Assembly (NCBI GenBank): GCA_024278715.1
Contig: JAJRSN010000241.1
Coordinates: forward strand, 1-20,691
From: Calditrichota bacterium
GTDB lineage: Bacteria > Calditrichota > Calditrichia > Calditrichales > Calditrichaceae
Direction: 5' to 3'
Length of the DNA: 20,691 nucleotides
Part shown: in pieces, positions 6,668 through 14,623 of the stretch
Numbering within the stretch: position 1 is the stretch's first letter
Layout: each line of letters starts with the position of its first letter
Translations under genes and position numbers: made by a program
Notes under the pieces: model-generated
Databases searched by the model: none
Told to the model about the DNA's origin: nothing
Seen by the model: the letters and a program-made list of their open reading frames with translations, nothing else

Positions 6668-7780
6668 TTAGCTGATGAAAACGAATTTCTGTAAAAAGAT
6701 CGCTTTTCCTTCTTTAGGATCGATAGGTTGAAAGCGCCAACTGCGAACTCGGCGTTTAATACAGCTTTCCACTTTGCTGTTTTTCAAAGTGGAAGAGATA
6801 ATCCGAACAGCGCTGACTCTGCCGTTAGGTTCGATAGTAAACTGAATACTGATACTGCCTTTTAAATTGGGATTAAGACGGGCAACGCGCTTATAGCAAT
6901 CTACAATCGCATCCTGATGTTTATTGATGATGGTAGTTATGGCGTCTGCGGAACGCGCGGTTGTTTTTGAAGTTCTTCCGGTGACTTTACCGCGGGCTAT
7001 TTTCAAAGAAAAGTCGCCTTGTCGTGCGAGCGAATATGATGCTGATTCTCCGATTCCGCCTTCGATAAGGTCATCGATTCCGGCGCCTTTTTGTCCCTCG
7101 CCGCCGCCGATCGTTCTGGCTCCGAGCCTGGAACGACGTTGAGAAGCGCTGGCGGTTTGCAAAGTTTGCGCGCCGCTGAGAATTTTATCCAAATCGCCTA
7201 CTCCGCCGGCAATCGCCTCATCGCCCAAAACGCCTTCTTCCGCTACTCCGGTTCCGCCTTCTCCGCCAGCAGTAAGAACGCCTAATACTCCGCCGCCGAC
7301 AACTTTGGCGGCTATGGCGCTTCTTTGATTCTTACGCGCGGCTTCGCCTCTTCGACGTCTGGCGGCTCGCTCCGAAGCAGACACTCCGCGACCTTCGGCT
7401 CTTTTTCCCTTATCACGCTGAGCACGAACATCCGGTTTTTCTTTCTTTTTCTCTTCAACAGGCGCTTCTTCAAAACCCGATTTTCCGGTTTCCGTACTCG
7501 CAACTTCTTTCGGCTTAACTTCTTCGGTAACCAATTCTACCTGATAAACCTTTTTTAAATACGCCCTCTTTATTGCATCTTCTACTTTTTCTTTCGAATA
7601 TTGAACATTAGAAAGATACACAATAGATCCGTAAACAAGAGCCAATGAAGCAAAGAGAATGATGTAAAACCGTCGATCAATTTCTTCCCAAATATTTCTC
7701 TCAAATTCCTTAGGAAAGGCGTGAATTTCAAATTCTTTTGCCCTACCACGCCTGTTGACTTGTTGGTGTACTCCTGGCAT
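6668..7780 (-). CDS. TonB-like trans-envelope protein with C-terminal AgmX/PglI-type domain
   Basis: This 370-aa protein lacks a signal peptide. It has a cytoplasmic N-terminus (about 1-35), one membrane segment at about 37-57 (FYIILFASLALVYGSIVYLS), a charged K/E/R-rich stretch (about 60-155), a Gly/Ala-rich linker (about 160-245), and a globular C-terminal domain (about 275-370). That domain has the AgmX/PglI/TonB-like pattern: DCYKR, NLKGSISIQFTIEPNGRV, then ESCIKRRVRSWRFQP and an aromatic ending. Two cysteines, C295 and C340, are placed as in myxobacterial AgmX-type domains and could form a disulfide. It is the last gene of the motor operon, 19 nt behind the second exbD-like gene. It probably transmits proton-motive-force energy from the TolQ/ExbD complex to the outer membrane or periplasmic TPR proteins (inference). 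The linker is Gly-rich, unlike the Pro-rich TonB linker. The ribosome binding site (GAGAAG) is modest. Confidence 0.82.
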   Translation of the reverse strand: MPGVHQQVNRRGRAKEFEIHAFPKEFERNIWEEIDRRFYIILFASLALVYGSIVYLSNVQYSKEKVEDAIKRAYLKKVYQVELVTEEVKPKEVASTETGKSGFEEAPVEEKKKEKPDVRAQRDKGKRAEGRGVSASERAARRRRGEAARKNQRSAIAAKVVGGGVLGVLTAGGEGGTGVAEEGVLGDEAIAGGVGDLDKILSGAQTLQTASASQRRSRLGARTIGGGEGQKGAGIDDLIEGGIGESASYSLARQGDFSLKIARGKVTGRTSKTTARSADAITTIINKHQDAIVDCYKRVARLNPNLKGSISIQFTIEPNGRVSAVRIISSTLKNSKVESCIKRRVRSWRFQPIDPKEGKAIFLQKFVFIS

Positions 7781-7799
7781 GATACTTCTCTTTTCTGAA

Positions 7800-8288
7800 T
7801 TATTGATTCTTCTTTATGGTTAATAAACGCATCTTGTAAAATTCCGATTGACTACAGGTATACATCACTTTTAGAAGCAAATCAAAAGGCACTTCCTTAT
7901 CACCTTCAATTATTATTTCATGTGAAAATACCTTGCCTACTTCTTTTTCCAGCTCTTTTTCTTTATCCGCATAGATCTTTAATTGTTCCTGTAATTCGGG
8001 AATAATCATCCTTTCGGGAGGAATCGCGTCATTATCTACAACCTTTTTATCGCTGACAAGAATTTTACTTTTAGCAATCGAAACCGTTAATTGCTTGCTT
8101 GGTTTTACGCCAATCGTTGAAGAAGGCAGATGCAATTCTTTTGAAGGAGTAACAATGGCACCTGAGGTAGAGAAAGATTTTAAAAGGAAAAGAAGGATAA
8201 TCGTCATCATATCCATCATGGAATTCAGGTTTAAGGTGTCCTGCTTTCTGCTCAGGTGTTTCTTTATTTTGGAGGGTTGGAAAGCCAT
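7800..8288 (-). CDS. ExbD/TolR-type protein, second copy, keeps the membrane Asp
   Basis: This 162-aa biopolymer-transport protein has a short cytoplasmic N-terminus, one membrane helix (about 24-42, SMMDMMTIILLFLLKSF) and a periplasmic domain. D26 in the helix corresponds to E. coli ExbD D25 / TolR D23, the proton-carrying residue of these stators. The periplasmic part starts with a segment containing LHLPSS and ends with a C-terminal domain (about 125-162). Family role: with the TolQ/ExbB-type protein it couples proton flow to force on a trans-envelope partner. The N-terminus MAFQPSKIKK resembles that of the preceding gene (MAYEPSKRRK), so the two are probably paralogues. It sits 23 nt after its paralogue and 19 nt before the TonB-like gene. 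AGGGG lies about 11 nt before the ATG. The sequence is divergent from textbook ExbD, but position, topology and the Asp are clear. Confidence 0.82.
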   Translation of the reverse strand: MAFQPSKIKKHLSRKQDTLNLNSMMDMMTIILLFLLKSFSTSGAIVTPSKELHLPSSTIGVKPSKQLTVSIAKSKILVSDKKVVDNDAIPPERMIIPELQEQLKIYADKEKELEKEVGKVFSHEIIIEGDKEVPFDLLLKVMYTCSQSEFYKMRLLTIKKNQ

Positions 8289-8311
8289 TTATCAATCACC
8301 CCTTTTTATTA

Positions 8312-8869
8312 TTATAATAATACCTTCGAAAAATTGACTTCGGGAAATAGTGGTCTTATTACGTTTTCATCGTCAATATAGGTTTGAAGATTATCCATAA
8401 CCTTAATAATAACCTGATACTGAATTTGAGGTTCCGCCGATAAAATAACCCGGTTTTCGTCGGCAAAACCCTTTCCGGTTATTTTCTTCTTTAACTCGAT
8501 CAGTTTTTCCCTTAACTTTGCATAATCGTAATCACCCTCGGGACTCTTCTTTATCGTCGGTCCTTCTCCCGATTCATCTCTCAGGATACCGGACTCGTTC
8601 CCTATGATAATACCTTCGTCTGTTATTATTAATTTTAAGCGTAATAATTTTTGCTGTTCTTTATCCTTAGCCAATTTTTCTTTATCCATCTCGCTACCTA
8701 CCGAAGTTTTCGCGGGCGGTAGGTTAACTTCAATCATATTCAATTTAACAAACTCTGCACTGGCAATGAGCAACGGGATCAATACGACCATTAAGTTCAT
8801 AACCGGTCGTATATCCAACTCCATCTCAAGCTCTTCACCTTTTCGGCGCTTAGATGGTTCGTATGCCAT
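8312..8869 (-). CDS. ExbD/TolR-type protein, first copy, membrane Asp replaced by Asn
   Basis: This 185-aa protein has ExbD topology: a cytoplasmic N-terminus (MAYEPSKRRK), a single membrane helix at about 22-40, then the typical LNMIEVNLPPA segment leading into a periplasmic domain of about 140 residues. In the helix, RPVMNLMVVLIPLL has Asn at residue 25 (codon AAC) where ExbD/TolR proteins carry the essential Asp. An Asp (D19) lies six residues earlier, where most relatives have the Asn of the [IL]N[VL]xP motif. It may act as a non-protonatable partner in a heteromeric stator with the second copy, or have a structural role; both are inference. AGAAGGA lies about 9 nt before the ATG. It is flanked by the TolQ-type gene (22 nt) and the second exbD-like gene (23 nt). 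Confidence 0.8.
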   Translation of the reverse strand: MAYEPSKRRKGEELEMELDIRPVMNLMVVLIPLLIASAEFVKLNMIEVNLPPAKTSVGSEMDKEKLAKDKEQQKLLRLKLIITDEGIIIGNESGILRDESGEGPTIKKSPEGDYDYAKLREKLIELKKKITGKGFADENRVILSAEPQIQYQVIIKVMDNLQTYIDDENVIRPLFPEVNFSKVLL

Positions 8870-8891
8870 GGATAATTCCTTCTAAGTTAAA

Positions 8892-9548
8892 TTAACGATT
8901 ACCTGTGATTAGATTGATGAGTTTAACCAGATGTTCATCCAACTCATCAATAATCTTATTTGTACGATTTGAAATATACGTATAAGCGATCAACGTAGGA
9001 ATCGCGACCATCAAACCAAAGATCGTCGTATTCATAGCCGCGGCGATACCTTTAGCCAATAAGCGCGACTTGTCCTCTTCTGATACAGCTTCGCTTCCCA
9101 CGGCGCCAAACGAAATAATCAAACCGTAAATAGTTCCCATAAGTCCCGTAAGCGTGGCAACGTTAGCTAACATCGAAAGATAATTAGTACGTTCTTTTAA
9201 CTTAGGGATCACTTCCAGAGTTCCCTCATCCACTGCGTTTTGAATAGCGCGAAAATCGAGCGCTTCGCTCTCATTTGCGCGTTTCAAACCCCGTAATACT
9301 ACGAATGGCAGCGCTTTTTGCTTACCTTTTTCACAAAGTTCAATAGCACGTTCTATGTTTCCTCCAGCCACCAATTTACGAACTTCAGCCATAAATTTAT
9401 CGGCATTCACGTTTGAACGTACGAGAATAAAATAGAATCGTTCAATGGTTATAGCCAATGCAATCGCACCAAAAAGAGCGATAACATACATGAACATATA
9501 ACCTTCGCTAGAGGTTTTGAATGCTTCACCAAATTGAGCCAAGAACAT
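8892..9548 (-). CDS. MotA/TolQ/ExbB-family proton channel protein
   Basis: This 218-aa inner-membrane protein has three predicted membrane segments (about 18-41, 126-150, 168-192) with a cytoplasmic domain between the first and second, as in TolQ/ExbB. The family core is clear: NVATLTGLMGTIYGLIISF (residues 129-147), with T139 matching ExbB T148, and IAAAMNTTIFGLMVAIP, with T175 matching ExbB T181; both threonines line the ion path. In this family a pentamer surrounds two ExbD/TolR helices and drives a trans-envelope protein with the proton motive force. Here two different ExbD-type genes follow, so the dimer inside the ring may be mixed. AAGGAGGG precedes the ATG. The length is near that of ExbB/TolQ, shorter than MotA. 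Which of TolQ, ExbB or AglR it best matches needs a tree. Confidence 0.92.
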   Translation of the reverse strand: MFLAQFGEAFKTSSEGYMFMYVIALFGAIALAITIERFYFILVRSNVNADKFMAEVRKLVAGGNIERAIELCEKGKQKALPFVVLRGLKRANESEALDFRAIQNAVDEGTLEVIPKLKERTNYLSMLANVATLTGLMGTIYGLIISFGAVGSEAVSEEDKSRLLAKGIAAAMNTTIFGLMVAIPTLIAYTYISNRTNKIIDELDEHLVKLINLITGNR

Positions 9549-9569
9549 GAACCTTACCCTCCTTAAATT

Positions 9570-9893
9570 TTATCTTAGTGTTTTCATTAATTGATCAATA
9601 TTTATTCTAACATATTCGGTCGATTCAGACCGTTGCTTTAAAGAAATTTTTTCATCTTCGCCGATTAATTCCTTTTTAAAAGAACGGTCAATTTTCACAT
9701 CATCAAATTCGGGCGTAATTCGTTTTGTCAACAACTGCACCTGCGGTGTTTCGATTTTTACTTTTACTTCGGTCTGCCCCAGATCTATCACTTCGGTCTG
9801 ATTTGCGTTTTGCTGTTGGGGCGTGTTTTGCCCAAGCACAATCTGAAAAGAGCCAACAATTAAAAATATTAAAAGAAATTTCATTGTCTTCAT
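9570..9893 (-). CDS. Small exported protein of the motor operon, unrecognised
   Basis: This 107-aa product has a Sec-type signal peptide (residues 1-21, MKTMKFLLIFLIVGSFQ, expected cleavage before QNT). The mature part of about 85 residues is polar: a Gln/Asn-rich start, then a segment with alternating Val/Lys/Glu (TEVKVKIETPQVQLL) that looks like beta strands, and a charged region. There is no cysteine and no second membrane segment, so a soluble periplasmic location is likely. AAGGAG lies inside the end of the giant TPR gene, whose stop codon is 2 nt before this ATG, so the two are tightly coupled. The TolQ-type gene follows after 21 nt. I recognise no family; the position between the TPR proteins and the motor genes suggests a small structural or adaptor subunit (inference). 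Confidence 0.72.
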   Translation of the reverse strand: MKTMKFLLIFLIVGSFQIVLGQNTPQQQNANQTEVIDLGQTEVKVKIETPQVQLLTKRITPEFDDVKIDRSFKKELIGEDEKISLKQRSESTEYVRINIDQLMKTLR

Positions 9894-9895
9894 GG

Positions 9896-12800
9896 TTAAA
9901 ATTCTCCTTCAACGACAATTCGGTCTTTGTTTAAAATATTAATGCGTCTTAAGACCGCGGGATCAACGATGATCTTCTTTTCTTTCGCCATTTCTTCGGC
10001 TGCTTTTGTGACATCCGCCGGTAAAATTTCGATGTATCCGTAAAGCTTTAATCCGCCGCGCGTCATATCTCTGTCTTCAACATCAACTGCAAGTACGTTT
10101 TTACCCTCTTTTAAGTACAAATCGAATGTGTAAAAATCAAGCGTATCAACAACCGAATAATCATTCTTTTCATCGTCTAACAGGTATTCGCCGTTTAGAT
10201 ATATTCTGAAATCCTCGTCTGCTGTCACATAAATTATGCCGTTAACCGGTTTACCGTCAATCGTAAAAGTTTTTCTAAAAAATACCAGGGTGTCAACGTC
10301 CGAAACCTGTCCGATTTGTAAACTGTCGGAAAGCAGAGTCGAATCCTGAGTTTGATTAACCAGAGTGTCCGGATTATTTCCAGCGGACTCAAAACGCGTC
10401 CAAATGGCATCCGGATTAAATCCAAGAGATTCAAACGGATTTTCATAGCTAACCAATACCTCGGCATGCGTCCAGCTCGAATCATTAAAATCGATTTTAT
10501 TCCATTGATCCGGGTAGTAAGTTGTCGAATAAACCCATGAGGAATCGCTTTGAATGGTTATTTTTTCTTTTTCAATTTCTTCGGCGTAAGCTAATGGATC
10601 CAATTTTATCAAACGAAAGACCAACTTATTGACCCAAATATTTTTAATATCGTACTGCTTTTTAAGCTCAAAGGCAGAATCGAGTATTTCTCTTGAATGT
10701 CCGTTGAGCATCACAAAATAATTTTCAAAGAAACCGGAAGCGTCATCGTAATTGTAATTTTGAGTTTCATCAAACCGCGATTGATAATATTTCGATTTAT
10801 TCTGAGCGGAGTCTGCCAATACTGTCATCTGATCCGTCATTTCCACAGCCAGACGGACAAGATTGTTCTCAGTGGTTTTCACCAAATCGTTTTGAATATT
10901 ATTATTTAACGCCAAATCTATTGTGCTTTGATAGGCTTGCATGCCCGCCACGGTAAGTTCTTTCGCAAAATCGATCATCTGGCTGGCATTGTTATCGACC
11001 ATAAAATAATCTTCGCCCTGATCATTTACGGTTCCGTATTCCTTCTCGATCAAATCTTCCAGTTTGATCAATTCATCCTGATATTTTTTAATGGAAAAGA
11101 AAGCCAGATCTTCGTATTGTTCGCCAAGAACATTAGATATCAAAAGCACCTGCCGTTTTGATTCTTCCACATATTTATTTGACAATCCCAGCTTAACTGA
11201 TTCTTCTATATTCCTTAGATGCGCGGCAATGGTTTTTTTGATCGCGGGACGAGCCAATTTATTCAGCACTTCGCTTTTATAGATCAAAGTTTCAAGCGGT
11301 TTATCATAAGGAGATTTGACCTCCACGGCTCTGTAAACATTCTGCGCCGTAATTTCGGCTTCTTTGTACAGCAGTTGGGAGATTTTTGATTTAGCCTTTT
11401 CGTACCACTTAATCGCCAGATCACGGGTTGAATCCATAACCGTAACCCGGGTCACCATCGACCCCGATGTGGTATCCTGAACGGATGGTTCTTCCGTGAC
11501 TTCCAGACTAATACCAAATTTATCAGCCAGGGCGGGAATTCGTTCCACAACCAGTTGATATTGTTTCACAGCCTTATCGTAAAGTTTATATCCCTGTTGA
11601 TTTATCTTGGTTTTGGCAACAAATTTTTGATCTTCGTTTAAATTAGGATCAATTTCCTGCGAGACATATTTATCAGCAAATTCTTCAAAGGTTCGCGCGA
11701 TATTAAAGGTAGCCTCAAAACTTCTGGGCGAAGCGTAACTAATTACATTAAGATAGGTTTTGTTTAATTCCGTCATCAAATTGCGCATTTTTTCGATATT
11801 GGCTTTGATATTCGAAGGCGGCTGTTTAAGTTCGACGCTCAGGAATTCCTTATGCAAAATTTCAGCCAACAAGTTAACGGCTTCTGCGGCAATGTAAGCG
11901 TTTGGATCTTCTCCGGCATTTTTTAAGGTCTCGCTGCGCTGAATGGCTTTATTTAACTCGGCTTTCGCCTGATCGCTCATTCCGTTATCATAATAGTATT
12001 TACCGCGTTCGTAAAAAGCGGTGACGGTTCTCGGATCATTGGGATACTTACGGGCGAATTCTTCGTAAATCCGATTAGCCTCGGTAAGATTATTCAGTTT
12101 CAGATAAAGTTGCGCATTCGTAAAAAACAAGTCGATGGAATAGGGTTGATCGGGATATTTTTTGATGTATTCATTGTTCACACGAATGGCGTTAGACCAA
12201 TCTTCGCCTTTTTGGTAATAAACGCTTGCATTGTACAAAGCAGGTTCGGCGTTGGGGGAAGTCTGATAATTTGTAAAAATCCGCTCATAGGTTTTGGCGG
12301 CTTCCACATAATTTTCCATTTCGACAAAGTTTTTTGCCATATTTTCGAGAGACAGAATTGCGTATTTCGATTGAGGAAACTCGGTGGCTAAGATATTAAA
12401 CGATTCATTGGAACGCACCCAGTCTTTTGCTTTCTGAAAATTAAGACCGCTGTTGTAAAGCGCGGCTTCAACCAGCCGTTGATCGCCGGGAGCTTCCTGA
12501 TAAACTCTCAGAAATTCCATACCGGCGTTAAAAAAATCGCCCTGTTGTTCGTAATATTCGGCGTTTTTGAAAATCGCCTGTCCCATCCTCTTTAAAGCAA
12601 ATTCTTTTTGCTCTTCGGGCAGATTTTCTTCGGCAAGAATTCGTTTTGCGACGATCTCGCTATCTTTAAATTTTCCGAGGGCAAAATATGAATCCATTAT
12701 CGACCGCAAGGCTAAACTGCGTTCCGCGGCGTTGGGGAATCGTTTAACCAATGTTTGAAAATAGACTTTTGCTTCGGCGAACATTTTATGATTGTAAAAA

Positions 12801-14581
12801 ATTCCGCCCGCCGCCGCCAAAAAATTCGGCGTGTATTTGCCAAACGGAAATAGTCGTATATAATTATTATAAGCCTCTATCAACATCGATTCTTCCTTAG
12901 ACAGCTCTTCGGGCACCAATTCCTGAGGATTAGCCAAATTAATTCGAGCCGAATCTCTGGCGCCGAATTTCATTTCGACCAATGTGTCGGCGACAAAAAC
13001 GGCGTTTACCGCAGCCTGATGTTGATGTTCTGTTTCAAGATAATCGTTGCTTACTTTAATGTATTCTTCGAACGCCTCGTTAAAGCGGTGCAGCCGCGTA
13101 TCCAGCATGTAAGCGTAAGACCAGTTTACTTCATAGGCGTTAGAGTCTGCGGGGAAAGACTGCAGATAGGTTTTACAATGTTTGGCAAATGTTTCATATA
13201 TTTCGGTGGCATCCTGATTTTTTGAAGTCAGTTCTTCCGCCTTCTGCAAATCGAGCACAATGTTTGTCCGCAGCGCTTCTTCACTGTATTTGTAAGCGGC
13301 GTTCAGATACTGAACTTTATTCAGATTATCCGAATTTTCAAGCTTTTGATACCATTCGCTTTGAGGATTATATTTTTCAAATAACTCATATCGCGCCTGA
13401 TAAGCTTCGTCGTCGCGTCCCATTGAGTATAAGACATCAACGATATGCTGCTGAATTTCCGGCGCGTTGACATAGTTTGGGTATATCTCCAACAATGTTT
13501 TATATGCGAAAATCGCTTTTTCAAGCTCGTCGATTCGTTCGTAAGTCCGTCCCATTGCCTTTAAAATATCGGGACCGTATTCCCGACCGCCGATCTTCTC
13601 CAAAAATTCCCGCGCTTTAGTCACTCCGTCGGGGGTATAATGTTCGTCCGTAAAACTGATTCCGATATACTCGATGGCTTCCTGCAGAACTTCCGGATTT
13701 GATATTTCTGCGCCAGGATCGAATTTTTTTGCGGCTGTAATATCATCGGCGACCATTAAAAAATAGGTTATGGCGTCGTTGTAATATTTTGGATCTCTTG
13801 CGGCTAATTTGTAATAACTCCAGCCTAATTTATAAAGCGCTTCATCGTAACGTTTGGAATCTTTGTATCGAAGCACGTTTTTGTACAATTGAATCGCTTT
13901 TTGCAGCTCGATGACAATTTGTTCTTCGTCTTTTTTATCTTCGCGCGGGGAAAAATAAAATTCCGCCAGACGCATGTATGCTTCGGGCGCAAAAGTGCTT
14001 TCCGGATATTTTTCGACCACCTGCCGATACACATTGCGGCTTTCTTCGCCTTTTCCCATTCTTTCCAATAGCCAGGCTTTTGAATACAGCGCGTCGTCGG
14101 CATATTTACTGGTGGGGAATTCTTTCAAAAGACGATTATACAGGGCAATGGCTTTCGAATAATCAACCTTAGGAAATTCGGGCGGAACTGGTTCTTCTTC
14201 AATTATTCCTTTGTCGTAAAGAGCCAATTTTTTTTCATATTCGGTCAACTGCTCGTCATAAAGATTGATCCGATCTTCATACTTTAACTCGGCGTCTTCG
14301 ATATAATATTCCGCCAATCTGATATAGACCACATCTCGGTTTTTTACTTTTTTTCCTTCTTCCTTAAGGAATGTTTCACCCCATTCAATTCCTTCCGAAA
14401 GAAAATTTTGCCCCCGGGACTGAAGATTTTTGGCTTTGGATTCAAAATATTTCTTAATTTTCATTAAGTCTTCAATCTTCATCTTATTAAAAAGAGTATC
14501 GACCGAAGAGAATTTTTCCTGCTGTCCCAAAAGCAAGCTCGCACTTAAGATAATTAATAGAATAATATGATTTGTTTTCAT
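9896..14581 (-). CDS. Giant exported TPR protein with C-terminal jelly-roll-like domain
   Basis: About 1561 aa. A signal peptide (MKTNHIILLIILSASLLLG, then QQEKF) directs it to the periplasm. TPR-like helical repeats with the ALYxxAxxxxxxGxxxxAxxxYxxxxxxYP spacing run from about residue 145 to 410 and 545 to 910, with further helical segments to about 1340. The C-terminal part (about 1345-1520) is different: YPDQWNKIDFNDSSW, RKTFTIDG, EDFRIYLNGEYLLDD and GKNVLAVDVEDRD resemble the galactose-binding/jelly-roll domains found at the N-terminus of family 2 glycosidases. Such proteins act as protein or glycan scaffolds. It lies second in the motor operon, 2 nt before the 107-aa gene. Start choice is uncertain: the ATG at 14593 adds MCEA; neither start has a well-spaced ribosome binding site (GAGG and AGG are only 2-3 nt away). 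AgmK of Myxococcus is a similar giant TPR protein in a motor cluster; orthology is not shown. Confidence 0.85.
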   Translation of the reverse strand: MKTNHIILLIILSASLLLGQQEKFSSVDTLFNKMKIEDLMKIKKYFESKAKNLQSRGQNFLSEGIEWGETFLKEEGKKVKNRDVVYIRLAEYYIEDAELKYEDRINLYDEQLTEYEKKLALYDKGIIEEEPVPPEFPKVDYSKAIALYNRLLKEFPTSKYADDALYSKAWLLERMGKGEESRNVYRQVVEKYPESTFAPEAYMRLAEFYFSPREDKKDEEQIVIELQKAIQLYKNVLRYKDSKRYDEALYKLGWSYYKLAARDPKYYNDAITYFLMVADDITAAKKFDPGAEISNPEVLQEAIEYIGISFTDEHYTPDGVTKAREFLEKIGGREYGPDILKAMGRTYERIDELEKAIFAYKTLLEIYPNYVNAPEIQQHIVDVLYSMGRDDEAYQARYELFEKYNPQSEWYQKLENSDNLNKVQYLNAAYKYSEEALRTNIVLDLQKAEELTSKNQDATEIYETFAKHCKTYLQSFPADSNAYEVNWSYAYMLDTRLHRFNEAFEEYIKVSNDYLETEHQHQAAVNAVFVADTLVEMKFGARDSARINLANPQELVPEELSKEESMLIEAYNNYIRLFPFGKYTPNFLAAAGGIFYNHKMFAEAKVYFQTLVKRFPNAAERSLALRSIMDSYFALGKFKDSEIVAKRILAEENLPEEQKEFALKRMGQAIFKNAEYYEQQGDFFNAGMEFLRVYQEAPGDQRLVEAALYNSGLNFQKAKDWVRSNESFNILATEFPQSKYAILSLENMAKNFVEMENYVEAAKTYERIFTNYQTSPNAEPALYNASVYYQKGEDWSNAIRVNNEYIKKYPDQPYSIDLFFTNAQLYLKLNNLTEANRIYEEFARKYPNDPRTVTAFYERGKYYYDNGMSDQAKAELNKAIQRSETLKNAGEDPNAYIAAEAVNLLAEILHKEFLSVELKQPPSNIKANIEKMRNLMTELNKTYLNVISYASPRSFEATFNIARTFEEFADKYVSQEIDPNLNEDQKFVAKTKINQQGYKLYDKAVKQYQLVVERIPALADKFGISLEVTEEPSVQDTTSGSMVTRVTVMDSTRDLAIKWYEKAKSKISQLLYKEAEITAQNVYRAVEVKSPYDKPLETLIYKSEVLNKLARPAIKKTIAAHLRNIEESVKLGLSNKYVEESKRQVLLISNVLGEQYEDLAFFSIKKYQDELIKLEDLIEKEYGTVNDQGEDYFMVDNNASQMIDFAKELTVAGMQAYQSTIDLALNNNIQNDLVKTTENNLVRLAVEMTDQMTVLADSAQNKSKYYQSRFDETQNYNYDDASGFFENYFVMLNGHSREILDSAFELKKQYDIKNIWVNKLVFRLIKLDPLAYAEEIEKEKITIQSDSSWVYSTTYYPDQWNKIDFNDSSWTHAEVLVSYENPFESLGFNPDAIWTRFESAGNNPDTLVNQTQDSTLLSDSLQIGQVSDVDTLVFFRKTFTIDGKPVNGIIYVTADEDFRIYLNGEYLLDDEKNDYSVVDTLDFYTFDLYLKEGKNVLAVDVEDRDMTRGGLKLYGYIEILPADVTKAAEEMAKEKKIIVDPAVLRRINILNKDRIVVEGEF

Positions 14582-14623
14582 TGCCTCACACATCGACCTG
14601 TTTTAAACCAACTTTTCAATTAG

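Noticed and set aside
6924..7558. Several plus-strand frames opposite the TonB-like gene
   Set aside because: They mirror a GC-richer, Gly/Ala/Arg-coding stretch where stop codons are rare on the opposite strand; their sequences show no domain and no ribosome binding site.
8071..8295. A 74-codon minus-strand frame overlapping the start of the second exbD-like gene
   Set aside because: It is out of frame with a gene whose membrane helix and Asp are clear, and it lacks any family signature.
9896..14581. Possibility that the very long TPR gene is a fusion or assembly artefact
   Set aside because: The frame is open without a break through repeat and beta regions, codon use looks uniform, and giant TPR proteins are known in comparable motor clusters.
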